A stretch of 36,746 nucleotides of DNA from an uncultured Spirochaetaceae bacterium. GTDB lineage: Bacteria; Spirochaetota; Spirochaetia; Sphaerochaetales; Sphaerochaetaceae. The notes under the pieces are model-generated. The model was not told the DNA's origin. It saw only the letters and a program-made list of their open reading frames with translations, and made no database searches. Position numbers and translations under genes: made by a program. Numbering within the stretch: position 1 is the stretch's first letter; each line of letters opens with the position of its first letter. Below are positions 17,213 through 26,492 of this stretch, piece by piece. The stretch is taken from NCBI GenBank assembly GCA_945910645.1, contig CAMDZB010000012.1:1-36746 (forward strand). The letters are read 5' to 3'.

Positions 17213-17380
17213 ATGGCTCACGTAATTACCGATAAATGTGTTGCATGTGGTACATGTGCATCAGTATGTCCAGTTGGATGTATTTCAGAAGGTGACATCT
17301 ATAAGATCGATCCGAATCAGTGCATCGATTGTGGTACTTGTGCAGGAGTTTGCCCAAGTGGTGCAATTGAACAGCAGTAA
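17213..17380 (+). CDS. 2[4Fe-4S] ferredoxin
   Basis: MAHVITDKCVACGTCASVCPVGCISEGDIYKIDPNQCIDCGTCAGVCPSGAIEQQ; GGAGG SD directly upstream of the ATG at 17213 (the ORF-track start at 17153 is too far upstream). Confidence 0.95.
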   Translation: MAHVITDKCVACGTCASVCPVGCISEGDIYKIDPNQCIDCGTCAGVCPSGAIEQQ

Positions 17381-17390
17381 TTCTTTAAAT

Positions 17391-17418
17391 AAAAAAAGGG
17401 GCGCTTGCCCCTTTTTTT
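17391..17418. terminator. Bidirectional intrinsic terminator between convergent ferredoxin and nhaC-like genes
   Basis: aaaaaaaggggc-gctt-gccccttttttt, perfect stem with A/T tails on both sides. Confidence 0.93.
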
Positions 17419-17423
17419 TATAC

Positions 17424-19139
17424 TTACTTCACTTTCCAATACTTAGGCAGGAGCCAAATAGCAGCTGCAAGCAACACCAAAGCAACAACCCAAGTGACAA
17501 TCATCGAGAACGATGCAATACTACTAATAAGGAGTGCGATGAGGGATACACATCCTACAGTTGCAGCGTATGGAATCTGAGTTGCCACGTGCTGAAGATG
17601 TGGACATGATGCACCTGTTGATGAAAGGATGGTCGTATCAGAGATTGGGGATGCATGATCGCCAAATACTGCTCCACCAAGGACAGCACCGATACAGATT
17701 GAACATGCGTTGATGTACTGAGCACCTACGTATCCTCTGTTTGTTGCAAGTCCAACCGCAATTGGAAGCGTGATTGGAATCATGATTGCAAATGTACCCC
17801 ACGATGTTCCTGTTGCGAATGCGATAAGTGCGCTTATGATAAACACTAAGCTTGGTAGGAGGAACAATGGGAAGTTACCCCTTACAAACACGTCGCTGAG
17901 GTAGAGGGACAAGCCCATACCACCGTTTTCTGGTGTATTCTTGATGATACCGCCGATAGTCCAAGCAAGCGTTAGAATGATTAGAGCTGGCATCATCGTT
18001 TTCATGCCGTCGATTAGAGCTGTTGAACATGCGCTGATTGTAAACAGGCGACGTGCAAGGTAGTAAATGTACGTTACTACGATTGTGAAGATAATAGCAT
18101 AGAATAGAGCCATTGATGCATCCGTGTTGTTGAATGCCTCGCCGATGGTCATCGAATGCATAGCCTCTGATAATGTTGCTGCGCTCCCGTCACGGACAGC
18201 GTTAAGATACGTTGTGAATGGGAAGATCACGATTGCTGAGACAATAAGAACAGCAAGTGGGATGATCATGTCGATTGTGCGAGCTCTGTGAAGCTTTGTT
18301 GTCTTCTCTTCCCTAGCATCCTCGCTTTCCATGTTCATAGGACGTACACGACGCTCTGCGTCAGTATCCTCCATTGATCCTGGGGCCTCACCGTATGATA
18401 CATCGTATAAGACGCCGTTTCTTGCCATCTCTTCCGCCTTTGCCATAAATGCCCAGTCACGCTCTGTGAATGCAATCACTAAAATCATAATGAGTGTTAG
18501 GATTGCATAGACATTGTATGGAATGAGGTGAATAAAGAAGTTGAGCGGAGTCATGTTCAATGTGTCAAACCCTGCGCTTTCCTTAAGAATACTCATAACG
18601 GTTACAACCCATGATGAGATTGGAGCAAGGATACATACAGGTGCTGCAGTTGAGTCGAGTACCCATGCAAGCTTTGCTCTTGAAACGCCGTTTTTATCTG
18701 TAATTGGACGCATTATTGTTCCCACGGCAAGTGAGTTGAAATAATCGTCGATAAAAATCACAATACCGCAAATCCATGCCATCAAAACACTGGTTTTTCT
18801 GGACTTTATCTTTTTAACAGCCCATTCGCCAAATGCTCTTGATGCTCCAGTCTTGGTCATAAGGCCAACAAGTCCACCAAGAAGTGCACAGAATAAAAGA
18901 ATACGGATATTCCAACCATCAGCAAGATTTCCTGCAATGGCATCCGTAAGATTCAAGATAGCCGTGATTGGGTTGCCGTAAGCCACAAAGAGTGAGCCTA
19001 CAAAAATACCCAGGAACAAAGAGATGATAACATCCTTTGTCACAAAGGCTAATACAATAGTCAATACAGGAGGCACCAAGCCCCAAATTCCAAAATGTTC
19101 CATGGGTGTAATTAATGCAGAAATCGAATAGTTAAACAA
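17424..19139 (-). CDS. NhaC-family Na+/H+ antiporter
   Basis: 571 aa, 'GIVIFIDDYFNSLAVGTIMRPITDKNGVSRAKLAWVLDSTAAPVCILAPISSWV' and 'ATGTSWGTFAIMIPITLPIA', 'GAVLGGAVFGDHASPISDTTILSSTGASCPHLQHVATQIPYA'. Start may be internal at 19103. Confidence 0.92.
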   Translation of the reverse strand: MFNYSISALITPMEHFGIWGLVPPVLTIVLAFVTKDVIISLFLGIFVGSLFVAYGNPITAILNLTDAIAGNLADGWNIRILLFCALLGGLVGLMTKTGASRAFGEWAVKKIKSRKTSVLMAWICGIVIFIDDYFNSLAVGTIMRPITDKNGVSRAKLAWVLDSTAAPVCILAPISSWVVTVMSILKESAGFDTLNMTPLNFFIHLIPYNVYAILTLIMILVIAFTERDWAFMAKAEEMARNGVLYDVSYGEAPGSMEDTDAERRVRPMNMESEDAREEKTTKLHRARTIDMIIPLAVLIVSAIVIFPFTTYLNAVRDGSAATLSEAMHSMTIGEAFNNTDASMALFYAIIFTIVVTYIYYLARRLFTISACSTALIDGMKTMMPALIILTLAWTIGGIIKNTPENGGMGLSLYLSDVFVRGNFPLFLLPSLVFIISALIAFATGTSWGTFAIMIPITLPIAVGLATNRGYVGAQYINACSICIGAVLGGAVFGDHASPISDTTILSSTGASCPHLQHVATQIPYAATVGCVSLIALLISSIASFSMIVTWVVALVLLAAAIWLLPKYWKVK

Positions 19140-19343
19140 GGAAAAATGTAAAAATTTCTTAAAAAAATGTAATTTTGTTGATTTTCAAACATTTTTACCA
19201 TAAAAGCTCCCTATTCTGAACACTAAAATCAGGAATTTACAGAATTTTTTGGAGAATTTGCACCTAATTTTGAAAAAGTTTGACTGTGTTTTTAAGTTTT
19301 TTAAGTCTTTTGGTCGCTTATATTAATGTAAAGCGAGAAACAT

Positions 19344-20867
19344 ATGGCATTTTTTGGACTACAGAACAAAACGTACAACGGCGAGGCTATCGAGATTCAA
19401 TGCAACATCCATCAGGGATTCCCGTCATTTGACATAACAGGGCTGGCGGATGAGATCATCAAGGAATCTAAGGATAGAATCAGGGCATCAATTAGAGCTG
19501 AGGGTTTGAGGTTCCCTCAAGAGACGATTCTTGTGAATTTATCACCTCCATCTTTTAAGAAGACAGGAACGTCCTTCGACCTCCCCATTGCCCTCTCTAT
19601 CCTCTTTGGAAAAAGCGCGATCACAGCAAACATCATCTCACTTGGGGAGCTTGATCTTAACGGACGCATCCTTAAAACTCCAGGCTCTGAGAGTATTCTT
19701 ATCAATGCGTGCTTTAAAAGATGCAGTATTGTGGTTGTTCCAAAGGATAACGCTATAAGCGAAAAGGACAAGGAATACTACCTGAATCATTACAGGATGA
19801 AGATACTTGAGTGCTCGTGCCTTCAGGAGGCATTTGATGGGATTCTTGATGCGCTAAACGAGCTTGAGGATGGAGATAATAACCTTGATGACTTAAGGGC
19901 TTCTACCCCTCTGTTTGATGACGAAATCGATACAAATCCTCTATCTGAAGATACTAAACTCAAACACCCGTTTGAAGGCATCATAGGCCTAAAAACTGAA
20001 AAAGAAGCGCTCGCTGTTGCCATAGCAGGCGGACATAACTTACTCTTCTTTGGAGGGCGCGGCGTTGGTAAAAGTATGCTTCTTGAAAGGTGCCAAAACT
20101 TTAAGAGTAAACTTGATGAAAAGACAGAGCATGAACGGGAGAAAATCTACTCTGTATTCAACCGTTTTGACGATAACAAGGTGCGATGCTTGTACCTTGA
20201 TACATCTGGAAAGAACAGCGTATTTCAGGAGCGTGAGAACCCACCTGAGATACTTTTATACCACGGCGGAAGTGTAATAATCGATGAGATTACAAAGCTT
20301 GATGAAAAGACAATTTCAACACTCCAGAGCGTAAATGATACCGGTCTTTTACGTCTTAAGAAAGACCTCACCTACCCCTTACGATTCAACATGCTTGGAA
20401 GCTTCAATCCATGCCCCTGCGGTGCTCTCGGATCTAAGAACTCCGTATGTTACTGCTCTGAAAACAAGATCAGTGCACATCTTAAGAACATCGCCTCACC
20501 ACTCATTTCGCGATTTGATATAGTCACAGCCGTAAAGGAGGCTGATTTTTTACACGATGATGAGAGCGGCTTTGATGATATAGAGGAGCGTATTGAGAAC
20601 GCCAGGGTACGCATGCTCAAGCGTTATAAGGATGATGCTGACATACGCCTTAACGGAGACATCGCTGTGTTTAACAGGAGCGCAGAGCGCATAAGAAAGG
20701 CGTACATGTATTTTCCCGAGAGCGAGAGCCCACGGGAGGCACTCCTCTACTACGGCGTTGCGTTAACGCTTGCAGACCTTGATGACAGTGACGAAATCAA
20801 GCCAATCCACAGGGAAAAAGCGCTTTTACTCAAGGTGAAGTCCCCACGCGAGTACTTCACACGTTAG
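19344..20867 (+). CDS. comM: YifB/ComM-family Mg-chelatase-like AAA+ protein
   Basis: 'YNGEAIEIQCNIHQGFPSFDITGLADEIIKESKDRIRASIRAEGLRFPQETILVNLSPPSFKKTGTSFDLPIALSIL', 'NPCPCG', 'ISRFDIVT'; slightly atypical Walker A 'GGRGVGKS'. Confidence 0.88.
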   Translation: MAFFGLQNKTYNGEAIEIQCNIHQGFPSFDITGLADEIIKESKDRIRASIRAEGLRFPQETILVNLSPPSFKKTGTSFDLPIALSILFGKSAITANIISLGELDLNGRILKTPGSESILINACFKRCSIVVVPKDNAISEKDKEYYLNHYRMKILECSCLQEAFDGILDALNELEDGDNNLDDLRASTPLFDDEIDTNPLSEDTKLKHPFEGIIGLKTEKEALAVAIAGGHNLLFFGGRGVGKSMLLERCQNFKSKLDEKTEHEREKIYSVFNRFDDNKVRCLYLDTSGKNSVFQERENPPEILLYHGGSVIIDEITKLDEKTISTLQSVNDTGLLRLKKDLTYPLRFNMLGSFNPCPCGALGSKNSVCYCSENKISAHLKNIASPLISRFDIVTAVKEADFLHDDESGFDDIEERIENARVRMLKRYKDDADIRLNGDIAVFNRSAERIRKAYMYFPESESPREALLYYGVALTLADLDDSDEIKPIHREKALLLKVKSPREYFTR

Positions 20868-20903
20868 GTAAAAATTCTGGCGTTATATTATTCAATAATT
20901 TAT

Positions 20904-20932
20904 GTAATTCTCAGATTGCGTAATTCTCAGAT
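20904..20932. repeat. Direct repeat gtaattctcagat x2 (16-bp period) upstream of the TAXI-TRAP operon
   Basis: 20904-20916 and 20920-20932 are identical 13-mers separated by 3 bp. Confidence 0.8.
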
Positions 20933-21018
20933 GATGAAATTTGCACGTTTTAAGATATAGACTAAAAGCAAAATATAAATTATATTAGTAAGAATATTTT
21001 TAGAGTTAGAGGTATATA

Positions 21019-21981
21019 ATGAAAAAACTTGCAAAATTTATAGTTATTTGTATTTCTTTGTGTTTACTTCTATCGTCTTGTTCTAAAAAAGACGGAACAA
21101 GCAGCAAAACACTGAGATTTGTCACAGGCGGAGAGAGTGGAACTTACTACGCATTCGGTTCAGTTCTCGCTCAGCATGCAAGCAACAACACTCCATATAA
21201 GATTGTAGGACTTGTTGGTGCAGGTTCAAGGGGTAACGTTCTTGAAATTCAGGATAAAAACGCGGATCTTGGATTCTGTCAGACAGACGTACTTGCATAC
21301 GCTTACAACGGCACTAACCTCTTCGAAAAAGATGGTAAAGTCGATGTAATTAGAGTTGTTGGCGCCCTTTATCCTGAACCTGTTCAGGTGATCTCAGTAA
21401 ACCCATCAATTAAGAGCATTGCAGATCTCAAAGGTAAAAGAGTATCAATCGGTTCAGCCGGTTCTGGCGTTTACTTCAACGCTATGGACTTCCTAAACGC
21501 TTATGGACTTACAGAAAATGACATCGTTCCTACATATCAGTCGTTCGGTGACAGTGCATCAGACCTTAAAGACGGCAAGATCGACGCTGCATTCATCGTG
21601 GCTGGTGCTCCAACAATCGCAGTTACCGACCTTGGAACCACAAGAGATGTTAACATCCTAAGCCTTGATGAGAGCCATATTTCATCACTTGTTTCAAAGT
21701 CCCCATTCTATTCAAAGTACATCATCTCAAAGGATGTATACGGCACAGCATCAGACATTACAACTCTTGCAGTTGGCGCTGTGGTTGTTGCTCATAAGGA
21801 TGTGAGTGAGGATGCAATTTACGCGTTTACAAAAGACATGTTTGACGATCCAAAATCACTCTCATCATCACATGCAAAATACAACGAGCTTAACCTTGAC
21901 TATGCTACATCTGTAGCAACAGTCCCTTACCATGAAGGTGCTAAAAAGTACTACAGTGAAAAAGGATATAAGGTTAACTAA
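21019..21981 (+). CDS. TAXI-family TRAP transporter solute-binding lipoprotein
   Basis: Lipobox 'LLLSSCSKK'; 'LRFVTGGESGTYYAFGSVLAQHASN', 'GAGSRGNVLEIQDKNADLGFCQTDVLAYAYNG'. Confidence 0.93.
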   Translation: MKKLAKFIVICISLCLLLSSCSKKDGTSSKTLRFVTGGESGTYYAFGSVLAQHASNNTPYKIVGLVGAGSRGNVLEIQDKNADLGFCQTDVLAYAYNGTNLFEKDGKVDVIRVVGALYPEPVQVISVNPSIKSIADLKGKRVSIGSAGSGVYFNAMDFLNAYGLTENDIVPTYQSFGDSASDLKDGKIDAAFIVAGAPTIAVTDLGTTRDVNILSLDESHISSLVSKSPFYSKYIISKDVYGTASDITTLAVGAVVVAHKDVSEDAIYAFTKDMFDDPKSLSSSHAKYNELNLDYATSVATVPYHEGAKKYYSEKGYKVN

Positions 21982-23940
21982 GTGAAAAAGTTTTCTGAAA
22001 TATTTAATAAGCACCACAACGAGGTGGATAATCCTCACAACGTTGATAGCATCATGCGTAAGTTCGACCGCGAGAGCAATACGCGCGTCTGGACTGGCTG
22101 GAGAAAGAGTCTCATCACGTACATATCTGCATTCTTCTCGCTCTACTGCATCTGGTCTACGCTTTTCTCAACAGCACTTCCTGAGGTTAGGCTCACACGG
22201 TTTTTGGCATTCATTATCATTCTTGGATATCTTCATTACCCTCACAAAAAGGGTTACGTTGATGAAAATAAAATGCCGATCTTCGATATTGTGTTGATGA
22301 TACTAGGAGCCGCAGCGTTTTTATACTTTACATTCAATGCGCTTGCAATCATCGAGGTTGCTCATAGAATCAGCAAGGCGCAGATTGCAATTGGTATAGT
22401 CGGCATTTTGGTGCTCCTTGAGCTTACAAGGCGCTGTGTGGGGCTTCCGATACTGTTTGTACTTGGTGCACTGCTTATTTACACGTTTATCAATCAGGCG
22501 TCGTACCTTGGATCGTTCTACATGACGCTAAGGAGCATCATCTACAAGCTGTTCTACACGACAAACGGCGTGATTGGAACTCCAGTTTCTGTCTGCTACA
22601 CATACATAGTGCTATTCATCCTATTTGGTACATTCCTTTCAAAGACGAGCATCGCTGACCTATTCATCGCATTTGCAAACAAGCTTACTGGTAAGAGCGC
22701 AGGAGGGCCTGCAAAGGTTGCTGTGATCTCATCGGCCCTATGCGGTATGGTATCAGGCTCAAGCGTTGGAAACACAGTAACCACGGGAAGCGTTACCATT
22801 CCTATGATGAAGGAAACCGGATATAAACCTGAGTTTGCAGGTGCCGTGGAAGCCGCATCATCAACAGGCGGTCAGATCATGCCACCGATTATGGGTGCAG
22901 CTGCATTCCTTATGGCTGAGTACATGGGCGTTCCATACTCACAGGTTGCGCTTAAGGCTATCCTTCCTGCCCTTCTCTACTTCATCGGGATATTCATCCC
23001 TGTACACCTTGAAGCAAAGAGACTTGGACTTAAGGGCGTGAGTGAGGATAAGCTCATAAAGTGGTCTGAAATACTCAAAAACTGTTATCTGTTCATTCCA
23101 CTTGTTGTGTTAATCGTGCTTGTGTCTACAGGTCAGAGAACCATGCAGTTCTCAGCAGCTGTTTCTATTGGACTCTGCGTGATAGTAGGGTTCATAAATC
23201 CTAAGAATAGGCTCAACCTTAAGAAGATTATCGAGACGCTTGAAAGCGGTGCAAAAGGCGCCATCACAGTGTCAGTTGCATGTGCAGTTGCCGGTCTTGT
23301 TGCAGGATGTATCACAGTTACAGGGCTTGCATCCACGCTTATCAATGCAATAGTTAGCGTGTCTGGCAACTTCAAGATGATAGGGCTTTTACTCACGATG
23401 ATCTGCTGTATTATCCTCGGTATGGGAGTTCCAACCACAGCTAACTACTGTATTATGGCATCGACATGCGCACCTATCCTAATTCAGCTTGGCATCGACA
23501 GGATTGCAGCTCACTTCTTCGTGTTCTACTTTGGCATCGTTGCGGACATCACGCCTCCTGTTGCGCTTGCAGCGTACGCAGGCAGTGCTATCGCAAAGGC
23601 AAGCCCAATTAAGACAGGATTTACGGCAACTCGTTTGGCAATCGCTGCATTCATAGTGCCATTTGTGTTTGCGTACAATCCAACACTGCTATTTGTGGGC
23701 GTGACGCACTGGTTCCAGATTGTTCAGATTATCATCACATCGCTGTTTGGTATCTACGGCGTTTCTGCAGCCCTTGAAGGCTATGTTTCAAAACAGAACA
23801 ACATATTCGAACGTATCCTCTACCTGCTTGGTGGCCTTACGCTGATTATCCCAGAGACAGTTACAGACATAGTTGGACTACTTGTTCTTATAGCCCTCAC
23901 GGTTTACGACTTCTTAATCTCAAAAAGAAGACATGCCTAA
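21982..23940 (+). CDS. TRAP transporter fused permease subunit (GTG start)
   Basis: 652-aa multi-TM; 'GGPAKVAVISSALCGMVSGSSVGNTVTTGSVTIPMMKETGYKPEFAGAVEAASSTGGQIMPPIMGAAAFLMAEY'. Confidence 0.93.
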   Translation: MKKFSEIFNKHHNEVDNPHNVDSIMRKFDRESNTRVWTGWRKSLITYISAFFSLYCIWSTLFSTALPEVRLTRFLAFIIILGYLHYPHKKGYVDENKMPIFDIVLMILGAAAFLYFTFNALAIIEVAHRISKAQIAIGIVGILVLLELTRRCVGLPILFVLGALLIYTFINQASYLGSFYMTLRSIIYKLFYTTNGVIGTPVSVCYTYIVLFILFGTFLSKTSIADLFIAFANKLTGKSAGGPAKVAVISSALCGMVSGSSVGNTVTTGSVTIPMMKETGYKPEFAGAVEAASSTGGQIMPPIMGAAAFLMAEYMGVPYSQVALKAILPALLYFIGIFIPVHLEAKRLGLKGVSEDKLIKWSEILKNCYLFIPLVVLIVLVSTGQRTMQFSAAVSIGLCVIVGFINPKNRLNLKKIIETLESGAKGAITVSVACAVAGLVAGCITVTGLASTLINAIVSVSGNFKMIGLLLTMICCIILGMGVPTTANYCIMASTCAPILIQLGIDRIAAHFFVFYFGIVADITPPVALAAYAGSAIAKASPIKTGFTATRLAIAAFIVPFVFAYNPTLLFVGVTHWFQIVQIIITSLFGIYGVSAALEGYVSKQNNIFERILYLLGGLTLIIPETVTDIVGLLVLIALTVYDFLISKRRHA

Positions 23941-25105
23941 TTTATATTTTGACAATGCGTCAACTACATTTCCCTCTTCAAAAGCAAAGGGGGAAATGCT
24001 TAGAATTCTTGAAAACTATCCTGGAAATCCATCATCATCACACGCCTACGGAAAGGATGCAAAGCGCTTTCTTGAAGAGACGCGTGAGGATGTTGCGACT
24101 CTCCTTGGACTTAATAAATCCTTCAAAAATTACATCTACTTTACGTCATCTGCAACAGAGGCAAACAATATAGTGCTTCAAAGCTTACTGAACTCCCCGT
24201 CGTTTAAAGGCGATGTGATAATCACAAATAGTGAGCATCCGAGCATCACATCAAACGTAGGAATCCTTGAGAAGATGGGCTTTCGTATACTCAGGGCAAA
24301 GGCCAAGAACGGCATTGTCACTCGTGAAGCGGTAGAGGAGCTTCTTACGCCTAACACGGTACTTGTTGAGTCGATCTTTGTAAACAACATACTTGGATCC
24401 AAAAACGACATTGCCGACATCGCAAAATGCGTCAAGAATTACTCTCTACGCATTGGAAGGCGCATTCACTTTCACACCGATGCTGTACAGAGTATTGGCA
24501 AAACTGAGTTCAGTCTCAGCTCGTTGATGGAATGCGGTGTGACATCAGCATCCTTCTCGTCTCATAAGTTTTATTCCCCGCGTGGCGCTGGAATCCTATT
24601 TTTATCATCAGATAAGGTACAGGCGCTTTCCCAGGGAGGCGGACAGGAGCGAGGATTGAGAGGCGGAACTGAAAACATAGCTGCAATCGGTGCGATGAAG
24701 GTTGCACTTGAGGATGTACAAAACAATATTAAAAATGATATAAAAAAGATATCAATTTTAAGAAAAATACTATTGGATAGTCTCTCATCATCGAAGGTGA
24801 GGTTTAAGGTGTTATCCCCCACTCTTGATGGCAGTTTTGTGCCTAATATCCTCTCAATAGCGCTTTTAGGCTTACCAGGCGAGGTATGCGTTCGCGCACT
24901 TCAGGAAAAGGGCATCTCAGTTGGCACAACATCAGCCTGTGCATCCAACGCAAAGAAGAGCGACAAGAACGCCCTTGCCCTCATGGGATTTAGCCGAAGT
25001 GAAAGCGCATCGGCTATACGAATATCCTTCTCGCATTCGCAGACTCAGGATGATGTGAACGCGCTCTCTGATGCATTAGAAAGCGTTTATTCCTGCTATG
25101 CCTAA
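23933..25105 (+). CDS. Cysteine desulfurase family protein (NifS/IscS-like, PLP class V)
   Basis: 'LYFDNASTTFPS', 'NPSSSHAYGKDAK', 'TSSATEANNIVL', 'HTDAVQSIGK', 'SFSSHKFYSPRGAGIL', 'GGGQERGLRGGTENI', 'GTTSACASNAKK'. Confidence 0.9.
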   Translation: MPNLYFDNASTTFPSSKAKGEMLRILENYPGNPSSSHAYGKDAKRFLEETREDVATLLGLNKSFKNYIYFTSSATEANNIVLQSLLNSPSFKGDVIITNSEHPSITSNVGILEKMGFRILRAKAKNGIVTREAVEELLTPNTVLVESIFVNNILGSKNDIADIAKCVKNYSLRIGRRIHFHTDAVQSIGKTEFSLSSLMECGVTSASFSSHKFYSPRGAGILFLSSDKVQALSQGGGQERGLRGGTENIAAIGAMKVALEDVQNNIKNDIKKISILRKILLDSLSSSKVRFKVLSPTLDGSFVPNILSIALLGLPGEVCVRALQEKGISVGTTSACASNAKKSDKNALALMGFSRSESASAIRISFSHSQTQDDVNALSDALESVYSCYA

Positions 25106-25118
25106 GCGCTTAAGCATT

Positions 25119-26447
25119 CTATCCTTGAGCATTTATATGCCCTATGCTTGATCCAATAAGGATGGTTGATCCATCGTTTGTTTGAGGGCAGTAAAATTTT
25201 ACATTTTTCATCATCATCTCGGTGGTCTCCTTGTATAGAGGCAAGAGGTGGTACGTGCTGCCTTCGATGTAGATTTCAACACCATCGCCGCTATCACTGT
25301 TGATGCTGTTACTATCGCTCATTCCCTTGATGCTTACAGAGCTATTACCCTTGCTGTAGATGATGAATGCCGTAAATAGGCTCGTAAGGTAGAGGCTTGA
25401 TCTTTTGATCATAAGCGTGATTAGGTACTTAACAAGTTCGCTCTTAGTTGCAGCGTAGTAGTCCGTGAGGGCTGATGTATCATCAAGATGGTTATAAAAG
25501 TCATCGATGGCTGACTTGTCTGATTCTGGTATAAGGGCGTTCTCCTTAAGCGCACATATGATCACTTTTAGCACTCTGAAGATGTAAAAGCCTGATGTGA
25601 CTATCTCAAAATTCGACTCGCCGTTTAGGTGTAATGCCCTATCGACTTCCATGTCGAAATTCGAAACGCCGTAAAGGTTAGAATCACCATCATTATCACT
25701 CATGTGCTTTAACGTAAAATGACCGCACTCTGTGCAGATAATGCGTTTCTCCCTCGCGTGAGGGTCAAAGAGAGCCACGTTACATCCTGTTCCTACAATT
25801 GAGCCAAGCTTGACGCTGTTTTTATCACTTGAGAGCGTTGTGAGATACAAAAGCGATGATGTTGCATCGTTCACTACTGTACCGCTTGCCCTCAAGGTTA
25901 CCCCCTCGTCTTTTAAGGATGCAAGGAGCGTTTTGATAAGCGGACGCCCTTCAAACTGATCACGGTCTATTCCCTTTGCAGTTGCACTCATGAATGCATC
26001 CCCGTCTTTTTCTGACTTAAACGGATACGAGAAACAGAGTGAGATGTGATTGATTTTAAGAAGATCATCCATACTGTACACATCTTCGTTCAATACAAAA
26101 CGGGCAAGCTCTTTAAAAAAGTCTTTGTTCATCATGCCCTCTCTTAGCGTCTTTGATATCGGAGATGATGTCAGTTTACCGTTATTATCAAAGCGTATGA
26201 GGCATTTTCTGATGTTAGTACCTCCGATGTCTAAGGCAAGCACAGATGAGTTCTTAGAGAGCTTTGGTGAAATCCCTGTTTTAATCATCATGTATGTGGA
26301 TGGATCCTCATCAAGTTCCCTGCACTCCTTAAGGATTACTGATGTGAGTTTATCCTTAAAGGCACTCAATTTTGTACTATCAAATCCTACGAAAAAGCCG
26401 TTCTTTTTAAGAAAATTATCGATGTTGTTTTTCTGATCTTCAGTCAT
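25119..26447 (-). CDS. Hexokinase (eukaryote-type fold family)
   Basis: 'SVLALDIGGTNIRKCLIRFDNNGKL', 'LCFSYPF', 'GSIVGTGCNVALFDP'; start set at MTEDQKNN (26447) because the longer ORF overlaps dnaX. Confidence 0.82.
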   Translation of the reverse strand: MTEDQKNNIDNFLKKNGFFVGFDSTKLSAFKDKLTSVILKECRELDEDPSTYMMIKTGISPKLSKNSSVLALDIGGTNIRKCLIRFDNNGKLTSSPISKTLREGMMNKDFFKELARFVLNEDVYSMDDLLKINHISLCFSYPFKSEKDGDAFMSATAKGIDRDQFEGRPLIKTLLASLKDEGVTLRASGTVVNDATSSLLYLTTLSSDKNSVKLGSIVGTGCNVALFDPHAREKRIICTECGHFTLKHMSDNDGDSNLYGVSNFDMEVDRALHLNGESNFEIVTSGFYIFRVLKVIICALKENALIPESDKSAIDDFYNHLDDTSALTDYYAATKSELVKYLITLMIKRSSLYLTSLFTAFIIYSKGNSSVSIKGMSDSNSINSDSGDGVEIYIEGSTYHLLPLYKETTEMMMKNVKFYCPQTNDGSTILIGSSIGHINAQG

Positions 26448-26492
26448 ACTATTATTGTAGATTAAACAATTATAATATAAAATAGAAATCGT

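Noticed and set aside
19140-19343. AT-rich 200-bp intergenic region with repeated aaaaatgt/acattttt words before comM
   Set aside because: Words are short and expected in such AT-rich sequence; no defined structure beyond ordinary promoter content.
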